DNA from: Stenotrophomonas lacuserhaii
GTDB lineage: Bacteria; Pseudomonadota; Gammaproteobacteria; Xanthomonadales; Xanthomonadaceae
NCBI RefSeq assembly: GCF_014836545.1
Contig: NZ_JACSQS010000001.1
Span: 362,928-426,927, forward strand
Direction of reading: 5' to 3'
Length of the DNA: 64,000 nucleotides
Shown: one piece after another, positions 1-9,039 of the stretch
Numbering within the stretch: the stretch's first letter is position 1
Layout of the letters: each line of letters begins with the position of its first letter
The notes under the pieces: model-generated
What the model was told of the DNA's origin: nothing
Databases searched by the model: none
The model's input: the letters and a program-made list of their open reading frames with translations, nothing else
Position numbers and translations under genes: made by a program

Positions 1-1
1 G

Positions 2-1300
2 CTCGCCGCCTGCAGCAACAAGGCCCCGCAGGTGGACCAGTACGGTGCCACCCCGGAGATGCCCGCGCCCAAGCGCGACCTGATGCCGGACATGACCATC
101 GCCAAGCCGACCGCGTGGGGCGACAGCGTCCCGACCGTGCCGGCCGGTTACCGTATTTCGGCCATCGCCAGCGATCTGGGCATTCCGCGCCAGACCCTGG
201 TGCTGCCCAACGGTGACATCCTGGTGGCGGAAGGGCGGGGCGGCAACGCACCGAAGCTGAAGCCGAAGGATGTCATCGCCGGCAAGATCAAGGCCAAGGG
301 CAACACGGCGGTGAAGAGTGGCAACCGTCTGACGCTGCTGCGCGATGCCGATGGGGACGGTGTGTATGAAATGAAGACCGTCTTCGCCGACAAGCTCAAT
401 GCCCCGTATGGCCTGGCGATGATCGGCAACGTGCTGTACGTCGCCAACCAGGATGCGCTGGTACGGTTCGACTATGTCGAAGGGCAGACCCGCGCCAGTG
501 CGGCGCCGGTGACGGTCACCGCGCTGCCTTCGGCGATCAACCACCACTGGACCAAGTCACTGACCGCGAGCGCCGATGGCCGCCATCTGTACGTGGGCAT
601 CGGCTCCAACAGCAACATCACCGAACGCGGCATGGCCGCCGAAGTGGACCGCGCGGTGGTGTGGCAGATCGACGCTGCGACCGGCGCCCACAAGACCTTC
701 GCCACCGGCCTGCGCAATCCCACCGCGCTGGCGATCCAGCCGGGTACAGGCGCGCTGTGGGCGGTCGTCAACGAACGCGATGAGATCGGGCCGAATCTGG
801 TGCCGGACTACCTGACCTCGGTGAAAGAAGGCGCGTTCTACGGCTGGCCGTACAGCTATTGGGGCAAGAACGTGGATGATCGTGTGATGCCGCAGGATCC
901 GGCGAAAGTGGCCAGTGCCATCGCGCCGGATTACGCGTTGGGCTCGCACGTGGCTGCGCTGGGCGTCTCGTTCTCCGGCCCGACCATGGGCGCCAAATTC
1001 GCCGATGGCGTGTTCGTCGGCGAGCACGGCAGCTGGAACCGCAATCCGCCCGTGGGCTACAAGGTGGTCTTCGTGCCGTTCCGTGACGGCCGCCCGGCCG
1101 GTGAACCGATCGACTTCGTCTCCGGCTTCCACGGCGAAGATGGGCTGACCCGTGGCCGCCCGGTGGGCGTGACCGTGGATCCCCGCGGTGCGTTGATCGT
1201 TGCCGATGACCTGGCCAACACGATCTGGCGGGTGACGCCGGATACGGTTGCTGCCCCGGCTGCACCGGCGGCGTCACCGCCGGCACCGGTCACCCCGTAA
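2..1300 (+). CDS. Sorbosone/glucose dehydrogenase-family lipoprotein, 5' end missing
   Basis: Partial gene: the frame is open to the left edge and reads LAAC at the window start, a lipobox, so the protein is probably a lipid-anchored periplasmic or outer-membrane protein whose signal peptide lies outside. The body matches the PQQ-dependent sugar (sorbosone) dehydrogenase beta-propeller family: LRNPTALAI, then NERDEIG, VPDYLTSV, FYGWPYSYWG and GEHGSWNR appear in the usual order. The tail is rich in Ala and Pro (last about 15 residues), which looks like a disordered linker. Such enzymes oxidise aldoses or related sugars with PQQ; the substrate cannot be told here. A GTG at 32 is open but would remove the lipobox and is not the true start. 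It ends convergent to the kinase gene, with a strong hairpin between. Confidence 0.85.
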   Translation, partial: LAACSNKAPQVDQYGATPEMPAPKRDLMPDMTIAKPTAWGDSVPTVPAGYRISAIASDLGIPRQTLVLPNGDILVAEGRGGNAPKLKPKDVIAGKIKAKGNTAVKSGNRLTLLRDADGDGVYEMKTVFADKLNAPYGLAMIGNVLYVANQDALVRFDYVEGQTRASAAPVTVTALPSAINHHWTKSLTASADGRHLYVGIGSNSNITERGMAAEVDRAVVWQIDAATGAHKTFATGLRNPTALAIQPGTGALWAVVNERDEIGPNLVPDYLTSVKEGAFYGWPYSYWGKNVDDRVMPQDPAKVASAIAPDYALGSHVAALGVSFSGPTMGAKFADGVFVGEHGSWNRNPPVGYKVVFVPFRDGRPAGEPIDFVSGFHGEDGLTRGRPVGVTVDPRGALIVADDLANTIWRVTPDTVAAPAAPAASPPAPVTP

Positions 1301-1309
1301 GCCAGCTAC

Positions 1310-1338
1310 GTCCGTGCCGGGTGATCCCCGGCGCGGAC
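1310..1338. terminator. Hairpin between convergent genes
   Basis: A 12-pair stem (1310-1321 with 1327-1338, one G-U pair) around the 5-base loop TGATC sits in the 43-bp gap between two converging genes. There is no T-run on either side, so it may act as a bidirectional stop, perhaps with Rho, or as 3'-end protection. Structure seen by eye; function inferred. Confidence 0.5.
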
Positions 1339-1343
1339 GGCGC

Positions 1344-4121
1344 TCAACCCAGCGCCGCGCGTACGCGCGTGGCCAGCTCGTCCACGCTGAACGGTTTGCC
1401 GATCAGCTGCACGCTGGGATCCAGCACGCCGTCCTGAACGAGCGCGTTCCGGCTGTAGCCGGTCGCGAAGAGCACTTTCAGCTCCGGTCGGCGCCTGAGT
1501 GCCTCGTCGGCCAGTTCGCGGCCGTTGACTTCCGGCATCACCACATCGGTGAACAACAGTGCGATCGCCGGGTGCGCATCGAGCAGCTTGAGCGCGGCGG
1601 CGGCGCCGTCCGCGGCCAGCACCGGATAGCCCAGTTCGGTCAGCGCGTCGATGGAGAACTGGCGCACGCCCGGCTCATCTTCCACCACCAGCACCAGCTC
1701 CTGCCCCCCGGACGACGCCACCGGGGCATCCTCCGCAGTGGCGGGCGGCGCATCGAGCACCGCCATCAGGCGCGGCAGGTAGAGCATCACGGTGGTGCCC
1801 TGGCCGACGCGCGAATCGATGCGCACGTGGCCGCAGGACTGCTTGACGAAGCCGTACACCTGGGAAAGCCCCAGTCCGGTCCCCTGACCGACCTTCTTGG
1901 TCGTGAAGAACGGCTCGAAGGCCTTGGCCATCACCTCTGGTGGCATGCCGCTGCCGTTGTCGGCGACGGAGATCAGCACGTAGTCGCCGACGGGGACGCC
2001 GCCGGCTTCGGCGCATTGCTGCGCGCAGTTGGCCGTTTCCACCGTGAGCCGGCCGCCTCCGGGCATGGCATCGCGCGCATTCACCGCAAGATTGAGGATC
2101 ACGTTCTCCAGCTGGTTGGCGTCGGCGAAGGTCGACCACAGGTCGGCGGCCAGCACCGTCTGCAGGCGCACGCTGCTGCCCAGCGAATGCACCAGCAGGT
2201 CCGACATGCCCGCCACCAGCCGGTTGGCATCCACCGGAACCGGCTGCAGCGGCTGTTGGCGGGAGAACGAGAGCAGCCGCTGGGTCAGCTGCGCGGCCCG
2301 GCGCGCGCCATCGATCGCCATGTCGATGTAGCGCTTGGCACGCGGATCCTGGTCGCCCAGGCGTGCCGCCAGCAGGTCAAGCGGCCCGATGACCGTGGCC
2401 AGCATGTTGTTGAAGTCATGTGCGATGCCGCCGGTCAGCTGGCCCACGGCCTCCATTTTCTGGCTCTGCCGCAGCGCGTCCTCGGCGCGCGTGCGCTCCT
2501 GTACCTCCTCCAGCACGCGGGCTTCCAGATGCTCGTTCAGCTCTTTCAGGCGGGCCTCGGCCAGCCTGCGCTCGGTGACATCGATGGCCACCCCCAGTAC
2601 GCGCAGGCAGCGGTCCCCTTCGAACAGCCCGCGGCCTTTGGCGGCCACCCAGCGCAGCACGCCGTCCTCCCGGCCCACCGTGCGGTATTCCACGTCGTAG
2701 AGCGCGCGCACGGCCGGGTCGGCGGCGGCGGCAAAGGCGGCGGTGGTCGCCTGCCGGTCATCAGGATGCAGGCCGTCGTAGAAGTCCTGCAGGGACACCT
2801 CGACCTGCCCGGAGATGCCGAACATGGCCTTGGTGCGTGGCGGCCAGATCAGCACGTTGTTGACCAGGTCCACGTCCCAGAATCCCATGTCCCCGGCTTC
2901 GGTCGCCGAGCGCAGGCGCTCTTCGCTCTCGGCCAGGGCCGCCTCGGCGGCCTTGCGCGTGGTCAGGTCGAGCATCGCGCCGATCATCCGATGCGGCTCG
3001 CCGGAGGGACCGCGCAGCACCGTACCGCGATCCAGCACGGCCGCATAACTGCCATCGGCACGGCGGAAGCGGTACTCGCCCGACCAGGCCGAGCTGCTGC
3101 TGTCGATCACCGCGTGGATGGCTGCATCCACCCGGCCACGGTCGTCGGGATGGATGTGGTCCAGCCACCATTGCGCGCTGGTGGCAGTGACCGCATGCCC
3201 GAACAGCGTACTCAACGCCTCGTTCCAGATGACGTGGCCATCGGCCATCCGCCAGTCCCAGATCGCATCATTGGTGGCCCGGGCCGCGAGCCGGTAGCGC
3301 TCCTCGATTTCGCGGTGCTGGGCTTCGGCGGCCTTGCGGTCGGTGATGTCCAGCGAGGTACCGACCAGGCCGACCACGGCGCCTTCACCATCGCGCAATG
3401 GCGCCTTGGTCGACAGCCAGAACGCACGGCGGCCATCGGGGAAACTGATTTCTTCTTCGACCTGTTCACTGCGGCCGCTGGCCATCACGCGCTCGTCGGT
3501 GGCCATCACCGCTGCCGCCTGCCCGGGATCGCCCAGCAGCTCGGCATCGGTGCGCCCGACATAGTGCTCCGGCGGCATGCCGATCAGTTCGGTGGTGCCA
3601 CGGTTGCCCATCAGGATACGGCCTTGGCGGTCCTTGGCGTAGACCACGCCGGGGGCGGCCTCGACGAAGGAACGCAGCAGGGTCTGCGCCTGGTCACGTT
3701 CGGCTTCAAGCCGGCGCCGCTCCTCGATATCGATCAGCACGCCGGGGAAGTCGATCGCGCGACCGTGCGCATCCAGGTCGACACGGCCGGCCGCCTCCAG
3801 CCAACGGTACTGTCCGTCCGCGCCGCGCGTCCGGAACTGGTGGACATAGCGCCCGCCGCGGCCAACCGCCTCGGAGATTGCCTGCTGCAGGCCGTCCCGG
3901 TCATCAGCGTGCACGGCGGCCACCACCTGGTCCAGGCGCAGCTCGCTGCGTGCCAGCGCCGGATCCAGGCCGAAGGCCCGGGCGAGGGCATCATCCACGG
4001 CGAGTCTGTCGTGCGCGACATCCCAGAACCAGGTGCCCACGATCGCCCCGGCGGCGAGCGCCAGTTTGACCCGTTCGGCGTCACGCGCCACCCGGTTCGA
4101 ATTTCCGTCTTCAAGGTTCAA
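1344..4121 (-). CDS. Hybrid sensor histidine kinase, four PAS domains plus receiver
   Basis: A 925-residue protein with no clear membrane segment, so probably a cytoplasmic sensor. Four PAS-like units occupy roughly residues 20-140, 150-275, 280-400 and 405-525, three of them ending in the typical DITDRK, DLTTRK or DVTERR. A short coiled coil leads to the HisKA box ([11 protein letters not shown], phospho-accepting His near 570), then an HATPase domain with [21 protein letters not shown] and [13 protein letters not shown]-terminal receiver (about 807-925) has the acidic pair VVEDE, the phospho-acceptor in LLFTDVVMP and the KPF lysine. Such kinases sense through PAS domains and phosphorylate themselves, then the receiver; the output partner is not encoded next door. 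The signal is unknown. Confidence 0.9.
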   Translation of the reverse strand: MNLEDGNSNRVARDAERVKLALAAGAIVGTWFWDVAHDRLAVDDALARAFGLDPALARSELRLDQVVAAVHADDRDGLQQAISEAVGRGGRYVHQFRTRGADGQYRWLEAAGRVDLDAHGRAIDFPGVLIDIEERRRLEAERDQAQTLLRSFVEAAPGVVYAKDRQGRILMGNRGTTELIGMPPEHYVGRTDAELLGDPGQAAAVMATDERVMASGRSEQVEEEISFPDGRRAFWLSTKAPLRDGEGAVVGLVGTSLDITDRKAAEAQHREIEERYRLAARATNDAIWDWRMADGHVIWNEALSTLFGHAVTATSAQWWLDHIHPDDRGRVDAAIHAVIDSSSSAWSGEYRFRRADGSYAAVLDRGTVLRGPSGEPHRMIGAMLDLTTRKAAEAALAESEERLRSATEAGDMGFWDVDLVNNVLIWPPRTKAMFGISGQVEVSLQDFYDGLHPDDRQATTAAFAAAADPAVRALYDVEYRTVGREDGVLRWVAAKGRGLFEGDRCLRVLGVAIDVTERRLAEARLKELNEHLEARVLEEVQERTRAEDALRQSQKMEAVGQLTGGIAHDFNNMLATVIGPLDLLAARLGDQDPRAKRYIDMAIDGARRAAQLTQRLLSFSRQQPLQPVPVDANRLVAGMSDLLVHSLGSSVRLQTVLAADLWSTFADANQLENVILNLAVNARDAMPGGGRLTVETANCAQQCAEAGGVPVGDYVLISVADNGSGMPPEVMAKAFEPFFTTKKVGQGTGLGLSQVYGFVKQSCGHVRIDSRVGQGTTVMLYLPRLMAVLDAPPATAEDAPVASSGGQELVLVVEDEPGVRQFSIDALTELGYPVLAADGAAAALKLLDAHPAIALLFTDVVMPEVNGRELADEALRRRPELKVLFATGYSRNALVQDGVLDPSVQLIGKPFSVDELATRVRAALG

Positions 4122-4328
4122 GGTGTTCTCACGGCGGGGCGCGGGGATGACGTGGTTGGCCGCATAGATTATCGCCGCCGCCCAGCGCTGGGAACGTGGC
4201 TTGCTGAAGCTGATCAGGATGTCACCGGCGCAGCGCCTTCACGCCAGCGCCGCCTGCGGCCTGCGGGTCCCCTTTGACGTGTGGCACAGTGGCGGCGCGG
4301 AAGCATCCACAACGTCAAGGAGATCGGA

Positions 4329-4604
4329 ATGAGCGCGAAAACGATGATGCTGGTGCTGTGCCTGGCCGCGGCGGGTTCGGCGATGGCAGGCGGCAGTGCC
4401 CGGTTCGGCAACAAGCTGGTGAGTACCGGCGACGGGGCAGGCAAGGTGACCCAGGTGGCAGGCAAGCCGGACCGGGTGATCCAGCTGGAAACCGACTACA
4501 GCGGCAACGTGGGCGAGCGCTGGGAATACTACAAGGCGCAGAAGACCGTCCAGATCATTTTCCGCGATGGCAGGGTGACCGAGGTCAACGAGCTCTACAA
4601 CTGA
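4329..4604 (+). CDS. Small periplasmic DUF2845-type protein
   Basis: The start at 4329 is favoured over an upstream open codon because AAGGAG lies 6 bases before it and a clean signal peptide follows (MSAKTMMLVLCLAAAG, cleavage after AMA). The mature part is about 70 residues and shows the RFGNKLVSTGDG, GKPDRV and tyrosine-rich WEYY pattern of DUF2845, a small xanthomonad/pseudomonad family of unknown role in which the RxGxxLVxxGD start is typical. It stands alone, with a different gene class on each side. Family assignment is from memory of the motif; no function can be given. Confidence 0.7.
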   Translation: MSAKTMMLVLCLAAAGSAMAGGSARFGNKLVSTGDGAGKVTQVAGKPDRVIQLETDYSGNVGERWEYYKAQKTVQIIFRDGRVTEVNELYN

Positions 4605-4664
4605 TTGGCCAGCACGCCCTGAATCGATCTAAACTCGGTCGAAACCACCTTGGGAGGGCAGGGC

Positions 4665-5663
4665 ATGGCAAAGATGAGGGCAATAGTGGGCGCCGCGCTG
4701 GTGGCTACCGCAGTGTTCACTGCAGCGGCCGCTCCGGCTGCATCGGCGACATCCGGCAACCCCATCCTGCCGGGCTGGTATGCCGACCCGGAAGCGGCGG
4801 TGTTCGGCAACACTTACTGGATCTTCCCGACCAGCTCAGCGCCGTATGCCGAGCAGACAGGATTCGATGCATTCTCCTCGCCCGACCTGGTGCAGTGGAC
4901 CCGGCATCGCAACGTACTCACCACCGACGCGATTCCGTGGGCCAGGGAGGCGCTGTGGGCGCCCTCCGTCCTGGAACGCGATGGCCGCTATTACTTCTTC
5001 TTTTCCGCCAACGACATCAAGAGCGACCAGGAGCTTGGTGGCATCGGCGTGGCGGTGGCCGACCGGCCTGAGGGTCCTTACCGCGACCTGCTGGGCAAGC
5101 CGCTGATCGGCACCTTCCATAATGGTGCCCAGCCGATCGACCAGTTCGTGTTCGAGGACGATGACGGCGCCTGGTACATGATCTACGGCGGCTGGAAGCA
5201 CGCCAACATCGTGCGCCTGAAGGATGACTTCACCGGCGTGCAGCCGCACGAGGATGGCACGCTGTACAAGGAGATCACCCCCGCACCGGAATACGTGGAG
5301 GGCTCGCTGATGTTCAAGCGCGGCGGCCGCTACTACTACATGTGGTCCGAGGGCGGCTGGGGCGAGCCGGAGTACTCGGTGGCTTACGCCATCGCCGACA
5401 AGCCGACCGGACCGTTCAAGCGGATCGGCAAGATCCTGCAGCAGGATCCCACCATCGCCACCAGCGCCGGCCACCATTCGGTGATCCACGCGCCGGGCTC
5501 GGACAACTGGTACATCGTCTACCACCGTCGCCCGCTGGGAGAGACCAGCCGCCATCACCGCGCCACCGCGATCGACCGGATGTACTTCGATGAAAAGGGA
5601 CTGATCCTGCCGGTCCGGATGACGATGGAGGGCGTGCCGGCCGAGCGGCTGGACGCGCGCTGA
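4665..5663 (+). CDS. GH43 glycoside hydrolase, exported
   Basis: Start at the ATG 4665, 6 bases after a GGGAGGG ribosome site; the earlier TTG at 4650 lacks one. Signal peptide to about residue 28, then a single five-bladed GH43 domain filling the 332-residue protein. Probable catalytic residues are Asp41 (GWYADPE, base), Asp159 (IDQFVFEDDDG, pKa modulator) and Glu212 (YVEGSLMFKR, acid). GH43 enzymes release arabinose or xylose from arabinoxylan and related polymers with inversion. It is far from the xylan locus at 46-64 kb but could serve the same substrate. Whether it is an arabinofuranosidase or a beta-xylosidase cannot be decided by eye. Confidence 0.88.
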   Translation: MAKMRAIVGAALVATAVFTAAAAPAASATSGNPILPGWYADPEAAVFGNTYWIFPTSSAPYAEQTGFDAFSSPDLVQWTRHRNVLTTDAIPWAREALWAPSVLERDGRYYFFFSANDIKSDQELGGIGVAVADRPEGPYRDLLGKPLIGTFHNGAQPIDQFVFEDDDGAWYMIYGGWKHANIVRLKDDFTGVQPHEDGTLYKEITPAPEYVEGSLMFKRGGRYYYMWSEGGWGEPEYSVAYAIADKPTGPFKRIGKILQQDPTIATSAGHHSVIHAPGSDNWYIVYHRRPLGETSRHHRATAIDRMYFDEKGLILPVRMTMEGVPAERLDAR

Positions 5664-5825
5664 CCGCGGTTGTCCCGCGCACGGTGGACGTGCTGCCGCG
5701 CTTGGTCGGCGCTCCAGTGCGGTCCATCGCGTGCTGGGTGGTTTCGTCGGATGCCACTGGAGTGGCCGGGGCGCCGCGTGCAGTCTGCCGGTGTACGACC
5801 TACCCGACACGACAAGGAATGTTCG

Positions 5826-6722
5826 ATGCCACTCCGAGCCCCACTGCTTTGCTTCGTGTTTGCCTGTTCCCTGCTGTCCAGCGGCGCGCTGGCGGCCGAC
5901 GCCAGTGAACCGGCCGATGACGCGTGCGCGCTGGCGTCCCGGCCCCTGCGCGCGCCAGACCTGCAGGTTCCCTTCGACATCGTCGACGGCCGCATCTATC
6001 TCCAGGTCCAGGTCAACGGGCGCGGACCATTCCGCTTCGCCGTCGATACCGGGGCAAGCGGCATCGGCCGCGCCGACTCCCGCCTGGCTACCACGCTCGA
6101 CCTGCTCCTGCACGGCCAGGCCACCACCTCCGATGGCGTGTCCAGCGCGAGCGTGCAGACGGTCCGGATCGACTCGCTTGCCTTGGGCGCGGTGGTCCGG
6201 CGCGACGTGGAGGTCATCACACGCGACTACAACGCACACAACGCACCGGAGGCGGCGTTCATGGGGATACTGGGTCGTGGTTTCTTCGGTGACGGCCTGC
6301 TGGTCATCGACTATCCACGGCGCATGCTGTCCTTCAGCCGCACCCAGCAGCTTCCCACCCAAGGCCCGAATGTACTGCGTTATGAGCAGGCCTTCCGCGT
6401 GCCGGTACGGATCGGCAGGGAGCAGGTGCTGGGCCAGCTCGATACCGGCGCCAATGTCAGCTTCGTGCTGCCACGGGTGCTGTATGACACCGTTTCCGCA
6501 AGACCCCTGGAAGCAGCCGGCCGCTCGCGGTTGACCAACAGCCAGGTCGAGGCGCAGCGGGCCACCGTGCAGGGGCCGATCGAGATCGGCCAGCTGCGCC
6601 TCGCCGATGTGGAGGTGCGCGTGTCGGCGAAGTATCCCGAGCTGCTGATTGGCGCACATGCCCTGCAGCAGGCCGTTGTGCTGATCGACCAGCGGGCCAG
6701 GGCGGTGGCCATCTGCCGGTAA
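5826..6722 (+). CDS. Retropepsin-like aspartic protease, exported
   Basis: A 298-residue protein with a signal peptide (about 1-24, ending ALAA). ATG 5826 is chosen because AAGGA lies 7 bases upstream. Two half-domains each carry an aspartic-protease signature: FAVDTGASG near residue 75 and GQLDTGANVSF near residue 205. Two active-site triads in a single chain mean that it could fold as a pepsin-like pseudo-dimer, as in the bacterial aspartyl-protease family with PDZ or retropepsin domains. The middle has ILGRGFFGDGLLVIDYPRR, the usual conserved segment. Probably periplasmic; substrate unknown. Confidence 0.8.
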   Translation: MPLRAPLLCFVFACSLLSSGALAADASEPADDACALASRPLRAPDLQVPFDIVDGRIYLQVQVNGRGPFRFAVDTGASGIGRADSRLATTLDLLLHGQATTSDGVSSASVQTVRIDSLALGAVVRRDVEVITRDYNAHNAPEAAFMGILGRGFFGDGLLVIDYPRRMLSFSRTQQLPTQGPNVLRYEQAFRVPVRIGREQVLGQLDTGANVSFVLPRVLYDTVSARPLEAAGRSRLTNSQVEAQRATVQGPIEIGQLRLADVEVRVSAKYPELLIGAHALQQAVVLIDQRARAVAICR

Positions 6723-6752
6723 GCGCGCCGTGGCGGAGGCCACCCGCGGCCT

Positions 6753-8060
6753 TCATCCGTCTGCGCCACCGCTCAGCAGCAGCCGCGCCTGCGTCCCCCA
6801 GCCACCTGTCAGCACATCCGGCCTGCCGTCGCCGTCCAGGTCGCCCTGGCCCATGCTCCAGCTGCGCCCCACGGTGATGCCCGGTACGACGGCAAGCGTG
6901 ACATCCCGGAAGTGGCCCTTGCCATCGTTCTGCCACGCACGTAGTTGCAACGGCACGAACCCAGGCACCTGGATCGCGCCGACCAGCAGGTCCAGGTGGC
7001 CATCGTGGTTGAAGTCGACCACGGTCCCGGCCCAGCTGGAAAACGTGTGCGCGGGAAGGCGCTCGGCAGTCTCATCGCGGAAGCGGCCATTGCCATCGTT
7101 GACCAGCAGGCGCGTCTGCGGATCCTTGTCCCAGGCGGCGTTGTTGCTGGTGATGTTGAAGAACACGATGTCCGGGCGGCCATCACCGGTGAGGTCGGCC
7201 ACGTGCACTTCGCGGGTTTCCATCGGCACCTTCAGTTCCAGCCGATGCGACTGGTCGCTGAAGCGTCCGCGTCCGCGGCCATCGTTGATCAGCAGGCGAT
7301 TGGGGTGCGCCGGGCTGGCCAGCACCACGTCAAGGTCGCCGTCGCCATCGATGTCGGCCAATGCCACGCCTTCTGTCTGCGCGTCGCCCTGCGGCAGATG
7401 GGTCGCGCTGGCATCGATGAAATGGCCGGGTCGTTTGGGGTCGTTGAGGAAAAGAAGACTGCGCGACGCCCGCGCAGGCGCCCCGGCGCCATGGCCGGTC
7501 TCGCCGGTGCTGCCGATGAAGATGTCAGCGCGCCCATCGCCATCCACATCGCCCACTGCCAGCCCGTTGCCCTGGCTGCCGGCTGGCAGGCGCTCACTGG
7601 CATCGGTGAAGCCGCCCTTGCCATCGCCGAGGAACAACTGGTGCACCTCCTCGGATTCGCTGATGAACACCATATCGGCGTGGCCATCGCCGTTGAAATC
7701 CGCAGTGCGTACATGTTCGTTGTCACGCATCGTGCGGCCGAACGCATCCGGAACGTAGCGCAGCTTTCCGGTTCCATCGTTGAGGTAGAGCCGGTTGACG
7801 CCGTGTTCCACCGAGACCACCACGTCGCGGTGCCCATCGCCGTTGACGTCGACGAATACCGAGTCAGTGGAATGCAGGCTGGGCGCGGTCGGTACATGGG
7901 TCGTGGTGGCATCCACGAACACCGAAGAGGGGGCCTCGTTGATCACCTCGAAGGCGTCCGTGACCGGGTCGCGCGGCCCTGCGCGCTGGGCGGTGGCGTG
8001 CGCGTCGGCCAGCACCGCCAGGCTGGTGGCCAGCAGGGGAATCGAAAACCGTGTCGGCAT
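6753..8060 (-). CDS. FG-GAP/VCBS repeat beta-propeller protein, exported
   Basis: Start set at 8060, where a signal peptide begins (MPTRFSIPLLATSLAVL, cleaved after ATA); open codons further upstream would bury it. The 435-residue protein has seven calcium-binding loops of the form D-x-N/D-G-D-G-x-x-D: DVNGDGHRD, DFNGDGHAD, DVDGDGRAD, DIDGDGDLD, DLTGDGRPD, DFNHDGHLD and DLDGDGRPD, each followed by hydrophobic strands. This is the integrin-alpha-like seven-bladed propeller. Such proteins bind ligands or surfaces and seldom have enzyme activity. No sorting signal is visible at the C terminus. Confidence 0.85.
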   Translation of the reverse strand: MPTRFSIPLLATSLAVLADAHATAQRAGPRDPVTDAFEVINEAPSSVFVDATTTHVPTAPSLHSTDSVFVDVNGDGHRDVVVSVEHGVNRLYLNDGTGKLRYVPDAFGRTMRDNEHVRTADFNGDGHADMVFISESEEVHQLFLGDGKGGFTDASERLPAGSQGNGLAVGDVDGDGRADIFIGSTGETGHGAGAPARASRSLLFLNDPKRPGHFIDASATHLPQGDAQTEGVALADIDGDGDLDVVLASPAHPNRLLINDGRGRGRFSDQSHRLELKVPMETREVHVADLTGDGRPDIVFFNITSNNAAWDKDPQTRLLVNDGNGRFRDETAERLPAHTFSSWAGTVVDFNHDGHLDLLVGAIQVPGFVPLQLRAWQNDGKGHFRDVTLAVVPGITVGRSWSMGQGDLDGDGRPDVLTGGWGTQARLLLSGGADG

Positions 8061-8183
8061 CGGGGGCGCTCCGGGTGCAGGAACCAGCCTTGAACCTAAC
8101 CGCAAAACGGGCGCTTCTGCAAAACTGCCCCGGCATGCCACTATCATGCCCGCACGCGGCCTTGGCCAACGGAACGTATTTCA

Positions 8184-8762
8184 ATGTCTGACATGCATCT
8201 GGTACTGCAGGAACTGTTCAAGGTCGGCCGGCTGGAGCGCCGCGAGATCACGCTGGTCGCCGCCCCGCGCACCTTCCCGATCTGGGATCGCGTGGAGAAG
8301 CTGCTGAAGATCAAGGGTCCCGAGCCCCGGACCCTGACGCGCCACATGTTGTTTGATCTGTACCGGCTGTTTCCGCAGCTGAAGGGTGAGATCGAACTGA
8401 CGCGTTACATCTACACGCTCGGCACCTTCAAGCCAGCCCGGGTGCCGGCCGACGGTTACCTGCTGGCGCGGCGCTCGGAGGTCGATGGCAGTGTCATCGC
8501 GATGTTCCATGCCCCCGCCGAACAGGTGCAGCAGGCGTGGACGGACACCTTCGCGCCCGATGCCCCCGGTGCCTACGTCTCGCGGTTCATCGCGCCGGCC
8601 CTGCGCGACCCGCTGCTGGCGGCGTACGGGGTGCCCGACGATGGCGGCAACGAGTGCTTCCACGAGCTGCACCCCTACGTACTGGGCCACCGCGCGCATT
8701 ACCTCAAGACCTACGGCGTGGACATCGCGCCCGGCCACGCGGCAGACGACTCGACGGCGTGA
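8184..8762 (+). CDS. Uncharacterised 192-residue cytoplasmic protein
   Basis: I do not recognise this protein. It starts MSDMHLVLQELF, has no signal peptide or membrane segment, and is rich in basic and aromatic residues in the first half (RRE, HMLFDLYRLF, RYIYTLG). The second half holds a His/Tyr cluster (ECFHELHPYVLGHRAHYLK) that could bind metal, but no known motif is clear. Codon use fits its neighbours. It runs convergent with the membrane-set genes; a hairpin covers its stop codon. The coding call rests on length, high third-position GC and clean ends. Confidence 0.65.
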   Translation: MSDMHLVLQELFKVGRLERREITLVAAPRTFPIWDRVEKLLKIKGPEPRTLTRHMLFDLYRLFPQLKGEIELTRYIYTLGTFKPARVPADGYLLARRSEVDGSVIAMFHAPAEQVQQAWTDTFAPDAPGAYVSRFIAPALRDPLLAAYGVPDDGGNECFHELHPYVLGHRAHYLKTYGVDIAPGHAADDSTA

Positions 8763-8774
8763 CGGGTCACGCCG
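8755..8774. terminator. Hairpin spanning two convergent stop codons
   Basis: CGGCGTGA (8755-8762) pairs with TCACGCCG (8767-8774) around a CGGG loop. The TGA at the stem top is the stop of the forward gene and the TCA is the reverse-complement stop of the gene on the other strand, so both genes end inside one stem. No T-run. Probably a shared 3' end signal; function inferred. Confidence 0.45.
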
Positions 8775-9039
8775 GTCCGGCGTCCGGCGGCATCTTCTTC
8801 ACCCGTTTCCGGTGGTCCTGCACGTTGTCTCCGGCGATGCGTTTCTGCTCGGTGCCGGTCACCGTATGCAGCCTGCGGTCGTTGCCGGTCACCGCCTTGG
8901 TCGCCACGGCCGTCTCGCGCTCGAATGCATGGGACTTGTCCGTGTTGCGGTAGTAACGGAAAAGCGTCCAGTACAGCGCCGTCGCGCTGGCCGGACCCAG
9001 CGCAAGCAGCGCCACCAATCCACCCCCATCACTGCTCAT
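8767..9039 (-). CDS. Small membrane protein of a zinc-ribbon/SPFH gene set
   Basis: A 90-residue protein with one N-terminal hydrophobic stretch (about residues 6-26, GGLVALLALGPASATALYW) followed by a basic, polar tail with many Lys/Arg and Asp/His. Its ATG overlaps the stop of the zinc-ribbon gene by four bases (ATGA), so the two are probably co-translated. I cannot assign a family. The single anchor plus charged cytoplasmic tail would fit a small accessory subunit of the neighbouring membrane proteins. Confidence 0.7.
   Translation of the reverse strand: MSSDGGGLVALLALGPASATALYWTLFRYYRNTDKSHAFERETAVATKAVTGNDRRLHTVTGTEQKRIAGDNVQDHRKRVKKMPPDAGPA

Noticed and set aside
1310-1338. Hairpin as a REP element
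   Set aside because: No GTAG before the stem in the correct orientation and the stem differs from the REP family; kept as a terminator.
1248-4277. Open frame of about 1000 codons on the forward strand across the kinase gene
   Set aside because: Antisense to the kinase, whose protein shows all domains. The forward frame has no known motif and is a GC-rich shadow.
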